Assembly (NCBI GenBank): GCA_913061185.1
Contig: CAJXTI010000008.1
Span: 1 to 64,000 of the forward strand
Source: an uncultured Oceanobacter sp.
Lineage (GTDB): Bacteria; Pseudomonadota; Gammaproteobacteria; Pseudomonadales; Oceanobacteraceae
Reading direction: 5' to 3'
DNA length: 64,000 nt
Position numbers and translations under genes: made by a program. Shown here piece after piece: positions 10,338 through 18,822 of this stretch (position 1 is its first letter; each line of letters starts with the position of its first letter). The notes below the pieces were generated by a model. That model saw nothing but the letters and a program-made list of their open reading frames with translations, had not been told where the DNA came from and did not search any database.

Positions 10338-10343
10338 ATTATA
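10338..10343 (-). promoter_or_regulatory. Putative -10 box of ndk
   Basis: On the minus strand a perfect TATAAT stands 50 bases upstream of the ndk start. The expected -35 position (about 10361-10366) is a poor match, so the promoter call rests mainly on the -10 and on the isolated position of ndk after iscS. Confidence 0.4.
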
Positions 10344-10400
10344 CGCACGTTTTGATGAAAGATGTACGCGTGTGACGTCTCTCTGACATCACACTCAACG

Positions 10401-11573
10401 TCAGACCCGGCGGGTTTGTTGGCGTAACAACGTCACGACCCGGCTAACCTGCTCAATGGCGAAGTCAATATCCTCCGCCGTGGTGTAACGGCCGATACTG
10501 AAACGCAACCCGGCATGCGCCAATCCGTTGCTACGACCAAGCGCCTTGAGCACATAGGAAGGCTCCACACTGGCAGACGTACAGGCCGACCCGGACGACA
10601 CCGCAACCTGAGCCAGGGAGGCCAGCAGGATTTCGCCATCAACCCCGTCAAACGACAGGTTCAGGTGTCCGGCAACACGCTGCTGCGGATGGCCATTAAG
10701 ATACACGTCGCCCAGCGCCAGTAACGCCTGTTCCAGACGGTCACGCAGCGCACAAATCCGTGCTACTTCTTCCGTCAACTGCTCGGCAACCTGCTGTGCG
10801 GCGGTGCCGATACCGACAATCTGGTGCGTTGGCAGCGTGCCCGAACGCATACCGCGCTCATGGCCACCACCATGAATCTGGGCATCGACGTGGGCTTGCG
10901 GCTGACGCCGCACGTACAACACCCCCATGCCCTTGGGGCCATAGAACTTGTGCGCCGATACCGACAGCAGATCGACTCGCCAGTGGTTCACATTGACCGG
11001 TAGTTTGCCGACCGCCTGGGCCGCATCGACATGCAACAGCGCCGGATGATCACTGAGCTGCGCCGCCACCGCCGCGATATCGGTCAAGGTACCAATTTCG
11101 TTATTCACCGCCATCAGCGATACCAGTACGGTATCGTCTCTCAGCGCATCGCTGACCTGGCGGGGATGAATCAGGCCATCCGCATCCGGTGCCAATAAGG
11201 TAATGTCCACGCCCTGCTGTTTCAGCCAGCTCAGGGTGTCGAGTATTGCCTTGTGCTCGATGGATGAACTGATGATATGACAGGACTTGCCAGGATGATG
11301 GCGACGGTAATATTCAACCACACCCTTGAGCGCCAGGTTGTTGCTTTCTGTCGCTCCCGAGGTCCAGACAATTTCACGCGGATCGGCACCCAGCAGGTCG
11401 GCTACCTGACGACGGGCTTTTTCAACCGCCTGCTCAGCCTGCCAGCCAAAACGATGGGAACGCGATGCCGGATTGGCGAAATTGCCATCCATGGTCAGAC
11501 AAGCGGCCATGGCTTCGGCAACCACCGGATCAACCGGTGTGGTGGCAGCGTAATCGAGGTAAAGGGTTTTCAT
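10401..11573 (-). CDS. iscS: Cysteine desulfurase IscS, short C-terminus
   Basis: 390 residues. PLP enzyme that removes sulfur from cysteine as a persulfide. The PLP lysine is Lys209 in SVSAHKFYGPKG and the persulfide Cys is Cys331 in SSGSACTSASVEPSY, both as in E. coli IscS. The N-terminus LYLDYAATTPVDP is also typical. The protein ends with TLLRQQTRRV, directly after the last helix, so it lacks about 19-20 residues of C-terminal tail found in canonical IscS. That tail takes part in IscU docking, and iscU is missing downstream. It may still serve tRNA thiolation and other sulfur acceptors. It is transcribed after iscR, 166 bases away. Confidence 0.93.
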   Translation of the reverse strand: MKTLYLDYAATTPVDPVVAEAMAACLTMDGNFANPASRSHRFGWQAEQAVEKARRQVADLLGADPREIVWTSGATESNNLALKGVVEYYRRHHPGKSCHIISSSIEHKAILDTLSWLKQQGVDITLLAPDADGLIHPRQVSDALRDDTVLVSLMAVNNEIGTLTDIAAVAAQLSDHPALLHVDAAQAVGKLPVNVNHWRVDLLSVSAHKFYGPKGMGVLYVRRQPQAHVDAQIHGGGHERGMRSGTLPTHQIVGIGTAAQQVAEQLTEEVARICALRDRLEQALLALGDVYLNGHPQQRVAGHLNLSFDGVDGEILLASLAQVAVSSGSACTSASVEPSYVLKALGRSNGLAHAGLRFSIGRYTTAEDIDFAIEQVSRVVTLLRQQTRRV

Positions 11574-11739
11574 TGCAAATCCAAATCACGTCAGGCGGAG
11601 GTAGTATTGTGGCGACTCCGCCACGCGGGTCAAGACATCGACAACGCAGTATCGGTGTTGTGTCAGCTGTTATCAGTGCCGGGCATAGCGGCCAGAAGCA
11701 GAACGCTGACCACCGCGCAGCAACATATATCAAACCTGC

Positions 11740-12222
11740 TCAGCCATTCATGGCGTCAGACAAGAAGGCCTTGATACGATTACCCGACTGCATATCCTGA
11801 CGGTGTGCCGTATTCTGGATCTCCTGCCTGACAATCAGCTCTTGCAGACTGATCGCTGACAGAAAGTCGTGAATCTGGTCACTCAGGTCAAGCCACAGAT
11901 GATGGGTCAGGCACTCGTGTCCTTCCTGGCAATCGCCGCGCTTGTTACAACGGGTGGCATCCATCGACTCATTAACAGCGTCGACGATTTCCGCAACATT
12001 GATGGCACCCAGCTCACGACTGAGGCGATAACCACCGCCAGGGCCGCGCACACTCGATACCAGTTCACAACGCCGCAAACGTGCAAACAATTGTTCCAGG
12101 TACGACAGCGAGATGCCCTGCCGACCCGATATATCATTCAGGCTGACAGGGCCATTCTCAGCGTGAATGGCCAAATCCAGCATGGCAGTCACCGCATAGC
12201 GGCCCTTGGTTGTCAGTCGCAT
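11740..12222 (-). CDS. iscR: Fe-S cluster regulator IscR (Rrf2 family)
   Basis: 160 residues. An Rrf2-type winged helix occupies the N-terminus ([18 protein letters not shown], then the recognition helix segment [14 protein letters not shown]). The cluster ligands are Cys92, Cys98 and Cys104 in [13 protein letters not shown], with His107 nearby. IscR senses Fe-S cluster status and represses isc genes when holo. A matching type 1 IscR site overlaps its own promoter, so autoregulation is likely preserved even though most isc assembly genes are absent downstream. A strong ribosome-binding site (GGAGGAAG) precedes the ATG. Confidence 0.95.
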   Translation of the reverse strand: MRLTTKGRYAVTAMLDLAIHAENGPVSLNDISGRQGISLSYLEQLFARLRRCELVSSVRGPGGGYRLSRELGAINVAEIVDAVNESMDATRCNKRGDCQEGHECLTHHLWLDLSDQIHDFLSAISLQELIVRQEIQNTAHRQDMQSGNRIKAFLSDAMNG

Positions 12223-12248
12223 ATAAAACTTCCTCCGATCGGATCGGC

Positions 12249-12295
12249 ATTATGTTTATATCCGACTAATACCGTCAACTATTGCAGTCAACTAT
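12249..12295 (-). promoter_or_regulatory. iscR promoter with type 1 IscR-binding site
   Basis: On the minus strand TTGACG (12273-12278) and CATAAT (12249-12254) are separated by 18 bases and form a sigma-70 type promoter. The 25-base stretch 12258-12282 begins ATAGTTGAC and ends TAGTCGGATAT; it agrees with the E. coli type 1 IscR consensus (ATASYYGACTRWWWYAGTCRRSTAT) at 23 of 25 positions by my count. It overlaps the -35 and spacer, as expected for repression. A further half-site (ATAGTTGACTG) lies at 12285-12295. Confidence 0.75.
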
Positions 12296-12391
12296 ATCTG
12301 CATAAAGTCCGTCAATTTGGCCCGCTTCAAGTCTCTCGGTTGTACCAACATCCTGTTGCCCACTATCTTGCTTGCACTATCTTGCTCACCC

Positions 12392-13234
12392 TCAAGCAGG
12401 GCCATTGTGGTTCGTGGTCTCTGGCATGTCATCGTCTGCAGAGTCAGCGCCGGCACTGCGCTGCTGGTCATCCAGATCACCGAGGCTGACAAAGTGCTCA
12501 CGCTCCAGTTGTGGCAACGCATCATCACAACTGTGAATACCAACCTGATGCAGCGCCTTGCACATACGATCAATCTTGCTGTCCACCGCATCCATATGAT
12601 CCATCATATTGTGAATCGAGCGGGCAATCGGATCCGGTGTGCCATCCGCAATACCGTAGGCATCAAACCCCAGTTTCTCGGCCATCCGTACTGTGCCTTC
12701 CGGCAACGGCTTTTTCTTGCCCGCGACCCGTACAATCCGACCTGGAATACCCACCACCGTCGCGCCTTCGGGAACAGCCTTGGTGACCACCGCATTGGAA
12801 CCAATACGAGCATTCTTGCCCACCACGATTGGCCCCAACACCTTGGCACCAGCACCGACCACAACGCCATCCTGCAAGGTCGGGTGGCGCTTGCCCTTGT
12901 TCCAGCTGGTGCCCCCCAGCGTTACACCGTGATACAGCGTGCAATCGTCACCGATCTCGGCGGTTTCACCAATCACCACACCCATGCCATGGTCGATAAA
13001 AAATCGTCGTCCAATCGTCGCACCGGGGTGAATTTCAATGCCGGTCAGCCAGCGGCTGAAGGTCGACAGCAAACGCGCCAGCCATTTGAACCCGCGCCGC
13101 CAGAGACCGTTGGCCAGCCGATAATGCAAAATGGCGTGTACGCCCGGATAGGTCGTCAGTACTTCAAACGTGTTTCGAGCCGCAGGATCGCGTTCGAACA
13201 CACAGGCGACGTCTTCACGGAGTTGCTTAAACAT
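12392..13234 (-). CDS. cysE: Serine O-acetyltransferase
   Basis: 280 residues. Makes O-acetylserine from serine and acetyl-CoA, the first committed step of cysteine synthesis. The left-handed beta-helix hexapeptide domain is visible from about residue 65 ([24 protein letters not shown]), with conserved Asp and His in IDHG and YHGVTLGG and the loop [13 protein letters not shown]. The C-terminal ~90 residues extend beyond the helix with an acidic tail. Start 13234 has a good AAGGGA site nine bases upstream; it overlaps the trmJ stop by eight bases. The partner CysM is encoded at 30 kb. Confidence 0.93.
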   Translation of the reverse strand: MFKQLREDVACVFERDPAARNTFEVLTTYPGVHAILHYRLANGLWRRGFKWLARLLSTFSRWLTGIEIHPGATIGRRFFIDHGMGVVIGETAEIGDDCTLYHGVTLGGTSWNKGKRHPTLQDGVVVGAGAKVLGPIVVGKNARIGSNAVVTKAVPEGATVVGIPGRIVRVAGKKKPLPEGTVRMAEKLGFDAYGIADGTPDPIARSIHNMMDHMDAVDSKIDRMCKALHQVGIHSCDDALPQLEREHFVSLGDLDDQQRSAGADSADDDMPETTNHNGPA

Positions 13235-14204
13235 CAGAGCGGTTCCCTTGAGATGCATCCCCCATCAGCGACTGATCATCCGGTTGCTGTGGCGGTTGCT
13301 GTAGTGACGGTTGCTGTGGCGGTTGCTGTAGTGACGGTTGCTGTGGTTGCTGACCCTGGCTACGCACAACCAGCTGTTGAACCGCAGCCAGCATGCCACG
13401 CACCATATTGATTTCCATCTTGTCTGGCTCCGCCCGCTGATACAGGCGACGCAATCGGGTCATCAGTTGCTTGGGTGTATTGGGGTCGAGGAAGCCAATA
13501 TCAACCAGCGTTTGTTCCAGATGCAGAATCATACCGTTCAGTTCCTGATGGGTTGCCGGTGGATGATCCCATTCCACTCCCCAGCGCTGGCCCATAACAG
13601 CCTCAGTCCCGATACCCGCGACCGCAGCATCCATCGCAGCCAGACGCATTTCGTAACACAACACCTGAATCGCCTGAGCGACATTCAGCGAAGAAAACGA
13701 TTCAACCGTTGGTATATGGACGTGTGCATGACAAAGATGAAGCTCTTCATTGGTCAGCCCTCGAGACTCGCGCCCAAATACCAGGGCAGCACGAGCACCT
13801 GTAGCGGCAACGTTGCACACACTGCTGGCAGCCTGGCGCGGCGTCATTAACGGCCAGGGGATATGTCGACTGCGAGCACTGGTGCCCACCACCAGACTGG
13901 CGTTGGCAACCGCTTCTTCCAGCGTCGGCACAATGCGCACCCGCTGTAAAATGTCATCGGCTCGCGACGACCGGGCCAGCGCTTCGTCATTAACGGTGGC
14001 AATCGGGTCAACCAATATCAGCTGGCCAAGCCCCATATTTTTCATCGCTCTGGCTGCTGCGCCGATATTGCCGGAATGCGTGGTATTCACCATCACGATG
14101 TCAATGGCATCGAGCAGAGGATAATGGTCACCTGCGTCTGAAATCACTTCACCCACCTTTACGTTCATCTGTGACGCCGTCTGGAGCTGTGGCCATTGGG
14201 ACAT
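13227..14204 (-). CDS. trmJ: tRNA (cytidine/uridine-2'-O-)-methyltransferase TrmJ
   Basis: 325 residues. SPOUT-fold enzyme methylating position 32 of tRNAs. The N-terminal motif [24 protein letters not shown] and the later [13 protein letters not shown] and [23 protein letters not shown] correspond to SPOUT motifs 1 to 3. The C-terminus carries a Gln/Pro-rich tail (from about residue 285) encoded by tandem 27-bp repeats, not seen in the E. coli protein. The start could be ATG 14204 or ATG 14168; the fold begins at about residue 34 either way. It is followed by cysE with a short overlap, as in Pseudomonas. Confidence 0.92.
   Translation of the reverse strand: MSQWPQLQTASQMNVKVGEVISDAGDHYPLLDAIDIVMVNTTHSGNIGAAARAMKNMGLGQLILVDPIATVNDEALARSSRADDILQRVRIVPTLEEAVANASLVVGTSARSRHIPWPLMTPRQAASSVCNVAATGARAALVFGRESRGLTNEELHLCHAHVHIPTVESFSSLNVAQAIQVLCYEMRLAAMDAAVAGIGTEAVMGQRWGVEWDHPPATHQELNGMILHLEQTLVDIGFLDPNTPKQLMTRLRRLYQRAEPDKMEINMVRGMLAAVQQLVVRSQGQQPQQPSLQQPPQQPSLQQPPQQPDDQSLMGDASQGNRSDV
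13281..13352. repeat. 27-bp tandem repeat in the 3' end of trmJ
   Basis: Two perfect 27-base copies (13281-13307 and 13308-13334) plus a partial third encode a repeated QQPSLQQPP-type segment in the TrmJ tail. Because the unit is a multiple of three, copy-number change would keep the frame. Confidence 0.9.
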
Positions 14205-14284
14205 GACTCGCTGCCTGCATCCCCTTCAAGCCAACAAAATGACGCAGGAACGGCTAAAAACCGCGAAGTGTAGCGAAAACGTGC

Positions 14285-14313
14285 TTCGCCAACCATAGCA
14301 GTGCTGATATAAT
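14285..14313 (+). promoter_or_regulatory. Probable suhB promoter (extended -10)
   Basis: TATAAT at 14308-14313 is preceded by TGA, giving an extended -10 (TGnTATAAT). A weak -35 candidate (TTCGCC, 14285-14290) is 17 bases upstream. The suhB start follows 37 bases after the -10. Confidence 0.6.
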
Positions 14314-14350
14314 CGCCGGTTCCCTCGTTCTTTAAGAGATAGTTATCGCA

Positions 14351-15124
14351 ATGCAGCCCATGGTGAACTTGGCGTTGCGCGCTGCGCGCAATGCGGGTCA
14401 GGATCTGGTCCGCCGACTGGACCGCTTCGATTCGTACCAAAGTACGGATCAGGAAAAAGCGAAGTTTATTGCAGACTGCACCATTGGTCTGGAAAAAAGC
14501 ATCATCTTTGAACTGAAAAAATCCTACCCGGAGCACAGCTTTAACGGCCGTGAAACCGGTCTGAACTCTGGTTCCGAAAAACAACCGGTATGGCATATCT
14601 GCGTCATTGACGATATCGCCAACTTCCGGGTCGGTATTCCTGCGTTTGCCATCATTGTTGGCTGCCAGATCAATGGCAAGACGGAACACGCGGTGATTAC
14701 CAATCCAATCAACGGCGATGAGTTTACGGCTTCTCGTGGACGCGGAGCCCAGTTAAGCGGCCGCCGTATCCGTTGCGGCAACATCAACAACCTGGCTGAC
14801 GCCATCGTGGGTTATACCCAGCCGGTGGGGGTAGGTGAAGAAGCCTACGCCCAGCGAGAGCGGATTATGAAGCTGATGAGCAAAACCTACGAGTTGCGCA
14901 ACATCGGTTCCAACGCCCTGTCTATTGCCTATGTCGCTGCTGACCGCTTCCAGGCCGTAGTACTGAGTAACGTAGATGAATTCAGTCTCCTCGCCGGAGG
15001 GCTGATCGCTTCCGAAGCGGGCTGCCTGATGTCTGACATGAACGGCGAACCGCGCATACGTCAGGGAGCCAACCTGATTGTGAGTAACCCGCGACTGTTA
15101 AAAAGCCTGTTATTAAAAGACTAG
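14351..15124 (+). CDS. suhB: SuhB-like protein with degenerate inositol monophosphatase site
   Basis: 257 residues, aligned end to end with SuhB of Pseudomonas: it begins MQPMVNLALRAARNAG and keeps EHAV..NP......FTASRGRGA, the SIAYVAADRF segment and SEAG..MSD. The metal-binding residues are largely lost. The GEE(T/S)G loop reads GRETG at 66-70. The DPLDGTTNF loop is replaced by DDIANF at 87-92, with three residues deleted and the second Asp gone. The Asp of WDxAAG is Ser212 in FSLLAG. Phosphatase activity is therefore unlikely. E. coli SuhB also acts in rRNA transcription antitermination, a role reported not to need catalysis, which may be what is conserved. It is divergent from trmJ, as in Pseudomonas, and has its own promoter. 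Confidence 0.88.
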   Translation: MQPMVNLALRAARNAGQDLVRRLDRFDSYQSTDQEKAKFIADCTIGLEKSIIFELKKSYPEHSFNGRETGLNSGSEKQPVWHICVIDDIANFRVGIPAFAIIVGCQINGKTEHAVITNPINGDEFTASRGRGAQLSGRRIRCGNINNLADAIVGYTQPVGVGEEAYAQRERIMKLMSKTYELRNIGSNALSIAYVAADRFQAVVLSNVDEFSLLAGGLIASEAGCLMSDMNGEPRIRQGANLIVSNPRLLKSLLLKD

Positions 15125-15269
15125 CAGGCTGTCGGACTCAGGGCTGTCCTGCTGCGGAAAAGGTCGCAGGTTACGAAAAGTACTTTCGAGACAGTGGGCG
15201 CACACCGGGCTTCCCTATCTGGTCTATGCTTGAAGTGTACTCACTCAAGCAGGTCTGGAGGCGAAAATC

Positions 15270-15368
15270 ATGTTGCACTATTTGACCTTGTTGCTGGCAT
15301 GGCTGGGGGAAGCACAATTATGCGACCAGCCCAGCCTGCATCTCTCTGAGGATCCGTCCTCGGCATAA
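15270..15368 (+). CDS. Possible 32-residue small protein
   Basis: ATG 15270 is preceded by a good ribosome-binding sequence (GGAGGCG, seven to eight bases away) and reads MLHYLTLLLAWLGEAQLC, then a short polar tail to TAA at 15366-15368. The hydrophobic N-terminus could be a membrane or export segment. A strong hairpin terminator follows 21 bases after the stop. There is no recognised homologue, and an ORF this short can arise by chance. The remainder of 15125-15435 holds no other gene. Confidence 0.35.
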   Translation: MLHYLTLLLAWLGEAQLCDQPSLHLSEDPSSA

Positions 15369-15389
15369 TAACCGGGACAGAATCGCCAT

Positions 15390-15417
15390 AAAAAAAGCGG
15401 CAAACGCCGCTTTTTTT
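15390..15417. terminator. Bidirectional intrinsic terminator
   Basis: A perfect inverted repeat AAAAAAAGCGGC/GCCGCTTTTTTT with a four-base loop has T tracts on both strands. It can end the suhB-side transcripts on the plus strand and the cold-shock gene on the minus strand. Confidence 0.9.
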
Positions 15418-15435
15418 ATGCTGCATCAGGACGGC

Positions 15436-15870
15436 TTATTGCACCGCTGACACGTCTTCTGCTTGCGGGCCCTTGTCGCCCCGTACCACAGTAAACTTGA
15501 CTCTTTGCCCTTCAGCCAGAGAGCGATGCCCCTGACCACGGATTGAACGAAAATGCACAAAGACATCTTCGCCACTATCCCAGGTAATAAAGCCAAAACC
15601 TTTTTTGACATTAAACCATTTCACTACACCACGCTCACGACCATCCTCAACGTCTTCCTCAACAATTGTGCCCGTACTGCGACCACGAGGAGGCTGCTCA
15701 GCACCAGCCAGAGAGACAACCAGCAAACCCGCGACAAAACCGGCAACAAAGACAATCAGCGGTAGCGCCATCGGCAACTGTACATCACCCATCAACCCCT
15801 GAAACGACAACCAAAAAGCAACTGACACAATAACAGCTGTCAGCAAAGCGAGACTTAATTTACGAACCAT
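15436..15870 (-). CDS. Membrane-anchored cold-shock domain protein
   Basis: 144 residues. Two hydrophobic spans, about residues 5-27 and 33-57, precede a flexible acidic linker and a C-terminal cold-shock domain (about 79-144). Both nucleic-acid-binding motifs are intact: RNP1 as KGFGFI and RNP2 as VFVHF, with the preceding GVVKWFN. The linker and CSD would lie in the cytoplasm if both ends are inside. Such a tethered single-stranded nucleic-acid binder could keep RNA near the membrane, which is inference. Free Csp proteins are about 70 residues, so the membrane part is an addition. It is convergent with suhB and divergent from slyX. Confidence 0.85.
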   Translation of the reverse strand: MVRKLSLALLTAVIVSVAFWLSFQGLMGDVQLPMALPLIVFVAGFVAGLLVVSLAGAEQPPRGRSTGTIVEEDVEDGRERGVVKWFNVKKGFGFITWDSGEDVFVHFRSIRGQGHRSLAEGQRVKFTVVRGDKGPQAEDVSAVQ

Positions 15871-16008
15871 TGCGATACCTGTAATTAACGTTTAAAACTG
15901 TTTTATATTCTGGATCATAGCGGCAATCAGCCTCCCTGCATGAAATCCTAAATCTCTTAAAAAATCAATATGATAGCAATTGCCCCTCAACACAGTGAGC
16001 AAACCCGA

Positions 16009-16254
16009 ATGAGTAACACCCCAAACGCCCCTGAACTGATCCACGCACTGGATCGTATCACCGAACTGGAAACCCGGCTGAGCTATATGGACGAAACGGT
16101 CGAGACACTGAATGATCAGATAACCCGCTTGTCTGCAGACTTCACTCTGGCCCATCAGGCCATGCAGCTCATGAACCGCCGTCTGGAACAATTGGCCGCC
16201 AACACAGGCGATATAAAATCCGCCCAGGATGATGCACCACCCCCCCATTATTAA
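16009..16254 (+). CDS. slyX: SlyX family protein
   Basis: 81 residues, mostly a predicted coiled coil (ITELETRLSYMDETVETLND through LMNRRLEQLAA) with the characteristic PPPHY C-terminus of SlyX. The biochemical role of SlyX is unknown. Start 16009 (MSNTPNAPELIHALDRI) fits the family; an in-frame ATG at 15970 would add 13 residues. It is 68 bases upstream of plsB on the same strand. Confidence 0.85.
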   Translation: MSNTPNAPELIHALDRITELETRLSYMDETVETLNDQITRLSADFTLAHQAMQLMNRRLEQLAANTGDIKSAQDDAPPPHY

Positions 16255-16322
16255 CCTCACCGGGCTGGCAGTATATGATCAACCCTGCATCGCTCCGATG
16301 ACAGCAAACAAGGATATTACGG

Positions 16323-18776
16323 ATGAACCGGCTTTCCCGCTGGCACCTACGACTACTCGGCTGGCTCCAGGCACTGCTATACAGCCTGCTTAAAACCCGC
16401 CTGATAGGCCCAGCCCAGCAGCAGCCAGCTACCGGCGGAACTCTGCGGGTTTATGCCTTGCTCTACCCCTCATTGGCAGAAACCCTGGTAATTGACCGTG
16501 AGGTACAAACACTCGACTGGACCGGCCCACTGGATGATAACAGCCCACTCAACCAGGCAGGACTGCAGCCTTTTTTTCACGTCTATCGCCGCTCTGGCAG
16601 CCCCTTCCGCAAAGCAGGCAAGCCAGTGATCTGCAAAGCGCTGAAGACACTGGCCGAGTGGCAGCTGGCTCACCCCGATCGCGATATTGAAGTGATACCG
16701 GTGCGAGTATTCTGGGGGCGAGGGCCAGAAAAAGAAGGTTCTTTTCTGCGTATCTGGCTGCAAAACAGTGGCACCCTTGGCGGACGTATTTTCACCCTGA
16801 TGGCCATCCTGTTTAATGGCCGCAATACTTTTGTGCACATCAGCCATCCAGTATCCATGCAACGACTGGCACAAGGCACCCGCACACCCACACGGCTGGC
16901 GCGTAAAGCAGCCTTATTATTGCGTATCCACTTTCGGCTGGTCTCCGCGACCGTCATCGGGCCAGACCTGTCCCATCGGCGTACCCTGATCAGCCAGATC
17001 CCTAACCGTCCGCTGGTACAGGCAGCGATTGAGCAGGCCATGCAGGAGCGCAGCCTGACGCTGCCCCAGGCGCGTCAGAAAGCACTGAAATATGCCGACG
17101 AAATCGCCTCCAATATTTCCTATACCACCGTGCGATTTATGGATGTATTACTGAGCTGGGTGTGGAATACCCTCTACGATGGGGTTCAGGTCAGCCATAT
17201 TGATCCGTTAAAAACTGCCGCCAGAGACAACGAGATTATTTATGTCCCTTGTCACCGCAGTCATATTGATTATTTGCTGCTGTCTTATGTGCTTTATCAC
17301 AATGGTCTGCAAATCCCGCAAATTGCCGCCGGTATTAATCTTAACCTGCCGGTTGCCGGGCCAATATTACGCCGCAGCGGCGCATTTTTTATGCGCCGAT
17401 CGTTTCGCGACAACCCGCTGTATGCCGCCGTTTTTGACGAGTATTTACACAGTATTTTTACTCGTGGCTATGCCGCTGAATATTTTGTTGAAGGTGGCCG
17501 CAGCCGCACCGGCAGGACACTGCAACCCAAAGCCGGGATGCTGGCCATGACATTACGCAGCTATTTGCGCGATGCCCGCAAGCCCATCCTGTTTATGCCG
17601 GTTTACCTGGGTTACGAAAAAGTCTTTGAAGCGGGCAGTTATCAGCAGGAACTGAAGGGTAAGAAAAAGCGCAAAGAAAGCCTGCTCGGCGTGATTACCA
17701 CACTGAAGTCGTTCCGGCGCAACTTTGGCAAGGTACAGGTCAACTTTGGCGAACCGATTTATCTGACCGAATTTCTCAATCAACAACAGCCGGACTGGCG
17801 TGAACAGGATTATCAGGCCAATCACTATCGCCCCGACTGGGCACGCCCGGTGGTCGACAATCTGGCCCGCCGTATCGTCACTGGCATCAATCAGGCAACC
17901 TCGGTCAATCCGATCAACCTGGTCGCCATGGCATTACTGACAAGCCCACGAGAGGCCATGGAAGAAGCAGCACTGATCCAGCGGCTGGAAAACTGGGCGG
18001 CATTAATCGTCCAGCAGCCCTTGAGTAGCCGCACGCAAGTCACCCAGGGTAATGCCGCCGAGTGGCTTCAGCATGCCGAAACCCTCGGCAGTATTCAGCG
18101 CCAGAGCCACAGCATGGGTGACCTGATATACGCTGATGATCGCCAGGCGATCGCATTGACCTACTACCGCAACAACGTCCTGCATCTGCTGGCGATCCCC
18201 TCGGTGCTGAGCTGCTTGCTGATACACCGCCAACCGCTGCAACCAGAGCAATTACGATCACTAATCCAGACCCTCTACCCCTACTTGCAGGCAGAGCTAT
18301 TTTTGCCCTGGTCAACAGCCCAACTGGACACCGTTATTGACGGCTGGCTGGCAACCCTTTGCGACGCCGATTATCTGGAATGCAGCGACAATCACTACTG
18401 CGCCGTGGATGACAGAGAGGCCAGCTATACCGAACTCACGGCACTGGCCAAGCTGATGATGCCGACACTGGAACGCGACTATCTGGCCCTGGCGCTGCTC
18501 CGACAACGACGTTCAGGCACCTTGACAGCAGAGCAGCTGGAGCAACAATGCTCACTGATTGCACAGCGGGTCAGCTTGCTGCATGGCTTGAATGCACCGG
18601 AATTTTTTGACGCCACACTGTTTCGCACGCTTGTCTCACAGCTGTTAGATCAGGGCATATTGAGTCAGCAAGCGCATAACGTACTGGCGTTTGGTGATGC
18701 CCTGGTCGCACTGACCGAACAGCTGGAGCAAGCACTGGACGGCAGTGTGCGGCACAGTATTTTGCGTTGTATCTGA
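16323..18776 (+). CDS. plsB: Glycerol-3-phosphate 1-O-acyltransferase PlsB
   Basis: 817 residues, close to the E. coli enzyme. It acylates sn-1 of glycerol-3-phosphate with acyl-CoA or acyl-ACP at the inner membrane, starting phospholipid synthesis. The acyltransferase block is clear: HRSHID (His311 and Asp316, the HX4D motif), GAFFMRR, and YFVEGGRSRTGR, followed by the FMPVYLGYEKV segment. A spaced AAGGA site precedes the ATG. It converges with rsmJ, 46 bases apart. Confidence 0.96.
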   Translation: MNRLSRWHLRLLGWLQALLYSLLKTRLIGPAQQQPATGGTLRVYALLYPSLAETLVIDREVQTLDWTGPLDDNSPLNQAGLQPFFHVYRRSGSPFRKAGKPVICKALKTLAEWQLAHPDRDIEVIPVRVFWGRGPEKEGSFLRIWLQNSGTLGGRIFTLMAILFNGRNTFVHISHPVSMQRLAQGTRTPTRLARKAALLLRIHFRLVSATVIGPDLSHRRTLISQIPNRPLVQAAIEQAMQERSLTLPQARQKALKYADEIASNISYTTVRFMDVLLSWVWNTLYDGVQVSHIDPLKTAARDNEIIYVPCHRSHIDYLLLSYVLYHNGLQIPQIAAGINLNLPVAGPILRRSGAFFMRRSFRDNPLYAAVFDEYLHSIFTRGYAAEYFVEGGRSRTGRTLQPKAGMLAMTLRSYLRDARKPILFMPVYLGYEKVFEAGSYQQELKGKKKRKESLLGVITTLKSFRRNFGKVQVNFGEPIYLTEFLNQQQPDWREQDYQANHYRPDWARPVVDNLARRIVTGINQATSVNPINLVAMALLTSPREAMEEAALIQRLENWAALIVQQPLSSRTQVTQGNAAEWLQHAETLGSIQRQSHSMGDLIYADDRQAIALTYYRNNVLHLLAIPSVLSCLLIHRQPLQPEQLRSLIQTLYPYLQAELFLPWSTAQLDTVIDGWLATLCDADYLECSDNHYCAVDDREASYTELTALAKLMMPTLERDYLALALLRQRRSGTLTAEQLEQQCSLIAQRVSLLHGLNAPEFFDATLFRTLVSQLLDQGILSQQAHNVLAFGDALVALTEQLEQALDGSVRHSILRCI

Positions 18777-18822
18777 GTCCTGACCCTGCAACCCTGAACA
18801 CTACAGGACACAGCAGCCACTG

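Noticed and set aside
12317-13411. 364-residue plus-strand ORF opposite cysE and trmJ
   Set aside because: Antisense to confirmed genes; its repetitive Val/Ala tail is simply the complement of the trmJ repeat.
15892-16260. 122-residue minus-strand ORF opposite slyX
   Set aside because: SlyX on the plus strand has a family signature including the PPPHY end; the minus frame has none.
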